A stretch of 7,566 nucleotides of DNA from positions 1-7,566 of the forward strand of contig DALC01000007.1 in NCBI GenBank assembly GCA_002499325.1, read 5' to 3'. Source of the stretch: Euryarchaeota archaeon UBA538. GTDB taxonomy: Archaea; Thermoplasmatota; Poseidoniia; Poseidoniales; Thalassarchaeaceae. Shown piece by piece: positions 1 to 4,356 of this stretch. The notes under the pieces were generated by a model. It saw only the letters and a program-made list of their open reading frames with translations. It was not told the DNA's origin and made no database searches. The translations under genes were made by a program, and so were the position numbers. Position 1 is the stretch's first letter. Each line of letters opens with the position of its first letter.

Positions 1-530
1 CCTTGACCCTGGCCTTCGCCTTCGCCACCTGTTCCAGGTTCGGCTCCAGATTGACCATCTCCTTCTCCACCTTCGTAATCTGGATCGTAGGCATCAGGTA
101 TTCCATCACCATCCGAATCAGATGACGAGCCGTCGTTGGGGTCATTAGGGAACGGATCAGATCCGTCCGCCACTCCGTCACCATCAGTATCCGCTGAGTT
201 CGGATTAGTACCCGAAGCGTATTCTTGGCTGTTTGTCAGTCCGTCCCCGTCAGGGTCAGCGTTAGCGTCCCCAGCTGAGTTGGGATTCAGACCATAGGTC
301 ACTTCCCACCCATCTGGCAATCCATCGTTGTCCGTATCGGGGTTGTTCATATCAGTTCCTGCAGCTTGCTCCTCGGCATTGGTGAGCCCATCATTATCCC
401 AGTCTGCACCACCATCAGAGGGGTCCAGTGGGTCAGATCCATCGGCACTTACGCCAACGGAGCCCGCCATTGTTACAAGGAGCAGTGCAATTAGCATGCT
501 CGCGTTCTTTGTCTTCTGCATTTTCATCAT
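1..530 (-). CDS. Secreted protein with thrombospondin type 3 (calcium-binding) repeats, C-terminus cut by window edge
   Basis: I translated this frame directly; it stays open from the start codon to the window edge (176 complete codons). Residues 1-29 form a signal peptide: a basic start (MMKMQKTKN), a hydrophobic core around residues 12-28, and a likely cut after VSA29. The mature part carries five aspartate-rich DxDxDG-type motifs at about residues 43-50 (DWDNDGLT), 65-74 (DTDNDGLPDG), 92-100 (DPDGDGLTN), 114-123 (DTDGDGVADG) and 138-146 (DSDGDGIPD). These are the calcium-binding loops of thrombospondin type 3 repeats, common in exported archaeal and bacterial surface proteins. From about residue 153 it becomes a Gly/Glu/Gln-rich linker (GGEGEGQGQG) running off the window, so the rest of the protein is unseen. 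It is probably an exported or cell-surface protein; its binding or enzymatic role cannot be told from this part. Two adjacent ATGs (530 and 527) are possible starts. GGAG at 533-536 lies 2 nt from the first and 5 nt from the second, so M2 (527) may be the real start. Confidence 0.88.
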   Translation of the reverse strand, partial: MMKMQKTKNASMLIALLLVTMAGSVGVSADGSDPLDPSDGGADWDNDGLTNAEEQAAGTDMNNPDTDNDGLPDGWEVTYGLNPNSAGDANADPDGDGLTNSQEYASGTNPNSADTDGDGVADGSDPFPNDPNDGSSSDSDGDGIPDAYDPDYEGGEGDGQSGAEPGTGGEGEGQGQ

Positions 531-532
531 AT

Positions 533-536
533 CTCC
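533..536 (-). promoter_or_regulatory. Ribosome binding site of the thrombospondin-repeat gene
   Basis: The minus strand reads GGAG just before the tandem ATG ATG. Spacing is 2 nt to the ATG at 530 and 5 nt to the ATG at 527. The longer spacing is nearer the usual optimum and slightly favours the second ATG. A 7-bp hairpin (548-566) ends 11 nt upstream of this site, close enough to affect its access. Confidence 0.55.
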
Positions 537-547
537 AAATTCAGTTC

Positions 548-568
548 AGAGAACCCGCTGTTCTCTCT
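548..568. repeat. Hairpin repeat copy A, just upstream of the secreted-protein gene
   Basis: The stem is AGAGAAC (548-554) and GTTCTCT (560-566) around a 5-nt loop CCGCT, a perfect 7-bp dyad. It matches copy B at 764-784 over 21 nt with three differences. Two of these fall at opposing stem positions and preserve pairing (A-T here, G-C in B). The same loop type and the trailing CT show that the two copies are in direct orientation. The hairpin begins 17 nt upstream of the first ATG. It could be a leader RNA hairpin or a dimeric operator; the sequence cannot decide. Confidence 0.7.
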
Positions 569-628
569 TTCCGGAAACAGCTAGCGCTGGGACGTCCTTC
601 GCTAGGATGCTTCCGGGAGGTCCGGAAA
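568..628. repeat. Palindrome cluster in the leader of the secreted-protein gene
   Basis: Several dyads follow one another. TTTCCGGAAA at 568-577 is a perfect 10-bp palindrome. CTAGCG (581-586) and CGCTAG (600-605) are inverted around 13 nt that include GGACGTCC. TTCCGG (611-616) and CCGGAA (622-627) form a 6-bp hairpin with a 5-nt loop. TTTCCGG (568-574) can instead pair with CCGGAAA (622-628), enclosing the CTAGCG/CGCTAG stem. Two mutually exclusive folds are therefore possible. Whether this works as RNA or as protein-binding DNA is unknown. Confidence 0.5.
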
Positions 629-636
629 TTTCATTC

Positions 637-728
637 GAACGAGAATAGATAGCATCAATAATACTGAAAAACGCTTCACTAAGCGCCACTTTATTACTCC
701 AGTAATTATTGTTCTTTTGTTCTCGTTC
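637..728. repeat. Long nested imperfect inverted repeat (~92 nt stem-loop)
   Basis: Three stems nest in order. The outer stem GAACGAGAA (637-645) pairs perfectly with TTCTCGTTC (720-728). The middle stem CAATAATACTG (656-666) pairs with CAGTAATTATTG (700-711) over 11 bp with one bulged A (704). The inner stem CGCTT (672-676) pairs with AAGCG (681-685) around the loop CACT. Internal loops of about 10 and 8 nt separate the outer and middle stems. The arms total 25 bp, far more than expected by chance in 92 nt. It could be a structured RNA, a small non-autonomous element, or a complex terminator, since its tip is a stem followed by a T-run on the minus strand. Confidence 0.65.
667..685 (-). terminator. 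Putative transcription terminator after the pab cluster
   Basis: Read on the minus strand, CGCTT-AGTG-AAGCG forms a 5-bp stem with a 4-nt loop, extendable by G-U wobble pairs, followed directly by five T residues. It lies about 150 nt after the stop of the zinc-ribbon membrane protein gene and about 137 nt before the next start codon, a fitting place to end the pab transcript. The stem is short, and it sits at the tip of the larger nested inverted repeat 637-728. Archaeal termination relies mainly on the T-run, so the hairpin may have another role. Confidence 0.45.
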
Positions 729-763
729 CTCCATTATCGTCATCCGGTCTCACGGGCTTTCAT

Positions 764-784
764 AGGGAACCCACTGTTCCCTCT
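764..784. repeat. Hairpin repeat copy B, downstream of the pab cluster
   Basis: The stem is AGGGAAC (764-770) and GTTCCCT (776-782) with the 5-nt loop CCACT. It is the direct-orientation partner of copy A at 548-568; the shared consensus is AGRGAACCCRCTGTTCYCT plus a trailing CT. Its GGGAACC (765-771) could also pair with GGTTCCC (816-822), giving an alternative fold toward the end of the upstream gene. Confidence 0.7.
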
Positions 785-831
785 ACATTCCCAGAGTAAT
801 GAATGATATTTCAATGGTTCCCGTGGTAGAA

Positions 832-1233
832 TCACGGAGTTAGCCTAGATAATTCCGCCTTGAATCTAGCTGAACCTAGGAAATGAAGTACTGGAGCCGC
901 TAAAGTAGCGACGAGTAGTGTACCAAAGAACACTCCTGACCACAGCTCTATTCCTCTTCCCAGTGTGAGAAATAAGACCCATCCTGCACCAGTGAATGCC
1001 AGTGGCCGGTATCTCTTGCTGTATAGGACTAGTCTGGCTCTTGCAAGCTCGTCACTGTAGTATTCTGGAGCCTCATCTGGAGATACTAGTCCCATCTCAA
1101 CCGCACAGCGACCACAAATCAGGTAACGAGGACCATTGCCACTAATGAAATGTGACTGATGATAAGTCTGATTGCATTTCCTACACGTCGGCATGTATCT
1201 CGTCAATTCCAGTGGGTCTATGTCCTTCAACAC
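832..1233 (-). CDS. Small membrane protein with N-terminal four-cysteine zinc ribbon, function unknown
   Basis: 133 residues. Two CxxC pairs (C17/C20 and C40/C43), 19 residues apart, form a zinc-ribbon or rubredoxin-like knuckle. The segment between them holds several aromatic and histidine residues (QTYHQSHF). An acidic stretch follows (SPDEAPEYYSDE, 51-62), then two hydrophobic segments at about 78-92 and 97-118, and a short basic tail. This predicts a two-pass membrane protein with a zinc-binding cytoplasmic head. The GTG start shares one base with the TAG stop of the pabAB fusion (TAGTG), so translation is probably coupled, and no separate Shine-Dalgarno at a usual distance is visible. 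TTG at 1230 or ATG at 1194 are other starts; all keep the cysteines. I do not recognise the family. Linkage to p-aminobenzoate synthesis rests on position alone. Confidence 0.75.
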   Translation of the reverse strand: MLKDIDPLELTRYMPTCRKCNQTYHQSHFISGNGPRYLICGRCAVEMGLVSPDEAPEYYSDELARARLVLYSKRYRPLAFTGAGWVLFLTLGRGIELWSGVFFGTLLVATLAAPVLHFLGSARFKAELSRLTP

Positions 1234-3533
1234 TACGGTCGTCTAACCTGCTCCTCAATTTGATCATTGGATATTACTGGCTTTCTCATCAGGAACTCGC
1301 ATAGCAAATCACGACCACTCGGACTGCCTACCGATTCAGGATGGAATTGAACACCATCAATGGGTAATGTCCGATGAGTCATCCCCATGAGAAGCTCTCC
1401 TGTATGATCCCATGAATTGGGTATCAAATCACCATCCTTAGGTAAGAGAATCAGACTATTATACCTCATCATAATAGATTTTTTTGGTAATTCCACGAAC
1501 ATGCCTGTGCCATCACTAATAATTACGCTTGGTGTTCCATGCACAGGTCCCTTGGGGGACTCGACTAGTTCCCACCCTTCTGCTAAACCTAGTGCTTGAT
1601 GCCCTAGGCACAACCCAAGGACCGGTATGTGTTTTCCAGCTATCATCAGATTTCCTGAGACGCTTCTCCTAGCAACCTCCATCGTTATTGGATATGATTC
1701 AGGCCTCGAAGGACCGGGCCCTAGAATTATCCTATCTGGACTAGTGTTGAGCAGTAATTCATCGACTGCATTGGAAACAGAATCTCTGTCGAACTTTCTG
1801 CCATCTGCAATTACTACATCCGAACCTAATGAAGACATTACCTCGGCAATATTGCGAGTGAAAGAATCCAGGTTATCGATTAGAAGAGTGCAACCTTCAA
1901 CCTTGTCACATGGATAATTCACTATGGAACCAGAATCCCCTTCTTTAACCATCAAGCCGGGACTCAGATGATCAATTATTCCTCCATGCTCAGGAACAGG
2001 ATATATCTCCACTCCTCTTTCTGGTAGATCCTTGTTTGAGAAACCAGTCCTGAAGCCCCATGCTGACTCTGTGACCGCAGCCGCCTTCCAGCGTGCTTCC
2101 TCCACTTCCTCAGCTGGAGATGAGCCTATCACAATACCTCCTCCTGCCTGAACTGTTGCATGCCACTTTTCGGGTCCAGAGTGAGCCTCCAATGTCCTGA
2201 TGAGGATATTCCAGTCAGCTATTCCATGTCCTCTGTGGATATGTCCTATCGAACCCGTCCAAGCACCTCTAGGACTTTCTTCAAGCTCATCTATTGCCGC
2301 CAGAGTAACTGTCTTTGGACAACCAGTGACCGATCCTCCGGGAAACATTAGAGAGGTAACTTCGGAGGTTGTGAAACCAGGTGCTAACTCCCCCTGTACC
2401 CCACTGACAAGATGCTGAACGTTCGATAGGGCCTCTATTCTCCACCCAGACCAATGAACAGTACCAGGCTTACACACTTTGCTGAGGTCATGCCTTTCCA
2501 AGTCCACCAGCATTAGATGTTCAGATATCTCTTTCTCGCTAGAGATCATTTCCTCTCTGAGCTTCTGGTCCTCCTCTACGCTCCCACCTCTCTTTCTGGT
2601 TCCCTTGATCGGCCTCGTTCTGACTATCCCCTGCTCTAGCTCTACCAGCCTCTCGGGACTTGAGGAGGCTACTGACCATCCTAGGTCAGACACCATCATC
2701 CAGGATGAGAAGGGAGCCGGATTAGAGCGACTGAGAAGGAGAAAAGAGTCCCATGGGTGGCCTGGCATTTCTCCCTTCCACTTTCTTCCGTAATTAACTT
2801 GATACAGATTTCCACCAGTAATACTCTCTCTGACTCTAGATACCTTTCTGGCATGGTCCGAATCACTCTCACTGTGAGGAACAGAATCTAATTTCGGAAT
2901 CGCGGGCATATTGAATCCTTCCATCTCTGGCAACTCTAAATCAAGCCATGGATGACCTTCTATGCCTAGTACTCCTATCTCACCGCTATTTCTATCGTGA
3001 ATAAACCATGCATCCGCCCTCCAGAGGACTCCTAATACAGAGCCAGGTACAGGCGTATTGGAGAGTCTAATAGGCTCAGACCATCTCGACAAGTCATAAC
3101 CTAGTATTCCGGTGAATCCACCTGGGTGAAATTTGACGTCTGTAAGACATTCTGAAGTAATCTCAAACTTACTAACACAGTCCAATGCTTCTGTGAGGCT
3201 AGCGCAATATACCTCTTCACGGGTGTTCCACTTCTGGCCTTCTCTCTCCTGAATAATCAGGTTTAGTGGTGAAGGGTGGCCCAACGACACTTCTCCACTT
3301 AGGGCAGAAGGAATTTCTTCTGATAATTCACCTTCTGGTTCAACCATCAAAACTCTGATACTATCCAAAGAAGGGAGTAAAGATCTCTTTGAGAGATCGG
3401 TAACAGGACCTCCCGAGTGTAGTAGTATCTCATCTTCAAAATAACCACCTTCTTCTCTGAGGTGCATTAGTAGCTCTATGAGTAGCTCTTCATTGTCAGA
3501 AACTCCTAGTGACTTCCACCTGGAATTATTCAT
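1233..3533 (-). CDS. pabB: Aminodeoxychorismate synthase, fused PabB-PabA
   Basis: 766 residues from the chosen ATG. It should make 4-amino-4-deoxychorismate from chorismate and glutamine in the cytoplasm. Residues ~30-190 resemble the N-terminal domain of the anthranilate synthase component I family (LLHSGGPV; GGFTGILGYDLSR). The chorismate-binding domain spans ~225-490: YQVNYG, SSSPERL, PIKGTRKRG (308-316), FPGGSVTGCPK (397-407), IRTLE and AGGGIV. Lys310 in PIKGT and the GGSVTG form are typical of PabB, where TrpE has PIAGT. A linker leads to a class-I glutamine amidotransferase from ~548 with DNLDSFT, GPGPSRP, GLCLGHQ (nucleophile Cys642) and VQFHPES (His731, Glu733), so the triad is complete. 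The domain order is B then A, opposite to the plant, fungal and Streptomyces PabA-PabB fusions. The start at 3533 gives an ATGA overlap with the preceding stop and has a strong Shine-Dalgarno; an upstream ATG at 3581 would add 16 residues. The usual RND motif reads RHD (347-349). Confidence 0.92.
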   Translation of the reverse strand: MNNSRWKSLGVSDNEELLIELLMHLREEGGYFEDEILLHSGGPVTDLSKRSLLPSLDSIRVLMVEPEGELSEEIPSALSGEVSLGHPSPLNLIIQEREGQKWNTREEVYCASLTEALDCVSKFEITSECLTDVKFHPGGFTGILGYDLSRWSEPIRLSNTPVPGSVLGVLWRADAWFIHDRNSGEIGVLGIEGHPWLDLELPEMEGFNMPAIPKLDSVPHSESDSDHARKVSRVRESITGGNLYQVNYGRKWKGEMPGHPWDSFLLLSRSNPAPFSSWMMVSDLGWSVASSSPERLVELEQGIVRTRPIKGTRKRGGSVEEDQKLREEMISSEKEISEHLMLVDLERHDLSKVCKPGTVHWSGWRIEALSNVQHLVSGVQGELAPGFTTSEVTSLMFPGGSVTGCPKTVTLAAIDELEESPRGAWTGSIGHIHRGHGIADWNILIRTLEAHSGPEKWHATVQAGGGIVIGSSPAEEVEEARWKAAAVTESAWGFRTGFSNKDLPERGVEIYPVPEHGGIIDHLSPGLMVKEGDSGSIVNYPCDKVEGCTLLIDNLDSFTRNIAEVMSSLGSDVVIADGRKFDRDSVSNAVDELLLNTSPDRIILGPGPSRPESYPITMEVARRSVSGNLMIAGKHIPVLGLCLGHQALGLAEGWELVESPKGPVHGTPSVIISDGTGMFVELPKKSIMMRYNSLILLPKDGDLIPNSWDHTGELLMGMTHRTLPIDGVQFHPESVGSPSGRDLLCEFLMRKPVISNDQIEEQVRRP

Positions 3534-4315
3534 GAACCACTCCCTCCATTTTCTATGCTGACCCTCAATCTTTTCGACCATCCCTCAGAAGCCACCTTGT
3601 AAAGCCGACCCCTTGGATTTCCAATCTTCCTATCATCTATTTTTCCTAGTGATTTTACTCCCATTCCGCTACCACAAACAATCATCTCAGAGCATCTAGT
3701 AATCATTCCAAGTGTTATTTTGGCACCTCTTACGGGAATTCCTGAACTCTCCAGAAATGACTTGATTACTTGCAGAGACACCGAATCCAGTGCCCCATCA
3801 CTGTGTCTTGGATGGTATGCTACCCCATCACTGTCGAGAAGCAGAGGAGTGCATCTATCACCATCAATCAGATTCCCATCCTCGAAGAGAAGACCAATAT
3901 CAGCACCATTGCTTATTGCAACTTCTCTAGCATCACGATATGGCTGGTAGTCTCCGTGTTTTGTTCCTCTAATGCCATCGTCCCAAACAGGAGCACTAAG
4001 TGAAATTGCGGACAATGGTGTCTCGGGCCATGTACTGTTTTTCGAGCCCTGCAAGATGATTTCTCCTCCTGATGTCACCTTAACGATGAGAAGGAATGGA
4101 TCCTGGTCAGAACACTCATTCCGTTCTTCTGGAGGGCTTACTCCTCCTAGCTTTGAGAACACTCTGTCTGACAGGTCAGGAGGGCATTCCAAGCCTAGCT
4201 TCTCAGCATGCCTGATTATTCTTTCAAAGTGAAGCTCTGGGGACATTAGGTAATTCCCCCCATCCCAGCCTATTGCCGACCAAACGAAGGACTCTGGAAC
4301 GTCGGAGGCAATCAT
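3530..4315 (-). CDS. pabC: Divergent class-IV PLP aminotransferase / aminodeoxychorismate lyase (PabC-like)
   Basis: 261 residues, slightly short for the family (about 270-300). By family and position it should cleave 4-amino-4-deoxychorismate to p-aminobenzoate and pyruvate with pyridoxal phosphate. The N-terminal part fits the class-IV fold: WDGGNYLMSPELHFERIIRHAEKLG (residues 17-41, split motif WDGG...HFERI) matches the family's dG-x-HleRL-xSa-lg pattern. The likely PLP lysine is Lys119 in RGTKHGDYQPYRDAREVA, followed by GADIGLLFEDGNLIDGD. The end has the phosphate-loop-like CGSGMGVKSLGKIDDRKIG (214-232). Anomalies: the usual VxE glutamate is aspartate (Asp151), the following sNLf is CTPLL, and the LPGITR loop is replaced by GALDSVS (174-180). 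The N-terminus starts about 15 residues late. The ATG at 4315 is the first possible start after an in-frame stop and has GGAGG only 2 nt away. A branched-chain or D-amino-acid aminotransferase of the same fold is the main alternative; the pab neighbour favours PabC. Confidence 0.72.
   Translation of the reverse strand: MIASDVPESFVWSAIGWDGGNYLMSPELHFERIIRHAEKLGLECPPDLSDRVFSKLGGVSPPEERNECSDQDPFLLIVKVTSGGEIILQGSKNSTWPETPLSAISLSAPVWDDGIRGTKHGDYQPYRDAREVAISNGADIGLLFEDGNLIDGDRCTPLLLDSDGVAYHPRHSDGALDSVSLQVIKSFLESSGIPVRGAKITLGMITRCSEMIVCGSGMGVKSLGKIDDRKIGNPRGRLYKVASEGWSKRLRVSIENGGSGS
3540..3547 (-). promoter_or_regulatory. Shine-Dalgarno site deciding the pabB-pabA start
   Basis: The minus strand reads GGAGGGAG, then 6 nt (TGGTTC), then ATG at 3533, which is near-ideal spacing. 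It lies inside the last codons of the aminotransferase gene, whose TGA overlaps this ATG as ATGA. The alternative ATG at 3581 has only GAGGG abutting it with no spacer. This supports 3533 as the start and reinitiation-type coupling of the two genes. Confidence 0.7.
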
Positions 4316-4317
4316 GG

Positions 4318-4322
4318 CCTCC
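4318..4322 (-). promoter_or_regulatory. Close-set Shine-Dalgarno of the pabC-like gene
   Basis: The minus strand reads GGAGG, then CC, then ATG (4315). A 2-nt spacer is shorter than usual, but no other in-frame start lies between the in-frame upstream stop and this ATG. The rest of the 41-nt gap to the stop of the large surface-protein gene shows no clear TATA box or T-run, so these genes may share a transcript. Confidence 0.45.
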
Positions 4323-4356
4323 GAGAGAGGGTTGCAGATTCAAGCTCTTCGATAGA

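Larger units (their letters stand above)
531..831. other. Non-coding region dense in inverted repeats
   Basis: This 301-nt gap separates the end of the pab cluster from the next gene on the same strand. I see no convincing protein gene or tRNA and no clear archaeal TATA box. It contains several separate dyad elements: a pair of related 7-bp hairpins (548-566 and 764-782), a palindrome cluster (568-628), and a long nested stem-loop (637-728) whose tip followed by a T-run could terminate transcription. A weak 5-bp hairpin (821-837) spans the stop codon of the upstream gene. The minus-strand frame 743-546 is open for 65 codons but lies across these palindromes and looks accidental. The region must hold the 3' end of the pab transcript and, if the downstream gene has its own promoter, that promoter and its leader. 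Confidence 0.7.

Noticed and set aside
629..645. tRNA-like T-loop (GTTCGAAT on the minus strand)
   Set aside because: The flanking five bases cannot form a T-stem, and no acceptor or anticodon stem is found around it.
328..648. Plus-strand open frames across the first 650 bases
   Set aside because: They are antisense to the thrombospondin-repeat gene, which has a signal peptide and five clear calcium motifs on the minus strand.
546..743. 65-codon minus-strand open frame in the intergenic region
   Set aside because: It lies across the nested stem-loop and palindrome cluster, has no domain or membrane segment, and its composition follows the repeats. More likely structure than a protein.
821..837. 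Hairpin CCGTG/CACGG spanning the stop of the zinc-ribbon gene as a terminator
   Set aside because: Only 5 bp with a 7-nt loop and no T-run after it on the minus strand; the element at 667-685 fits better.
1233..3533. Anthranilate synthase (TrpE-TrpG fusion) as the identity
   Set aside because: PIKGT with lysine replaces PIAGT, the motif reads GGSVTG, no tryptophan genes are nearby, and a class-IV PLP enzyme is directly coupled upstream.
3534..3581. Sixteen-residue N-terminal extension of the PabB-PabA fusion from ATG 3581
   Set aside because: It would overlap the upstream gene by 52 nt and has no spaced Shine-Dalgarno, whereas ATG 3533 has GGAGGGAG at 6 nt and an ATGA stop-start overlap. 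Not fully excluded.
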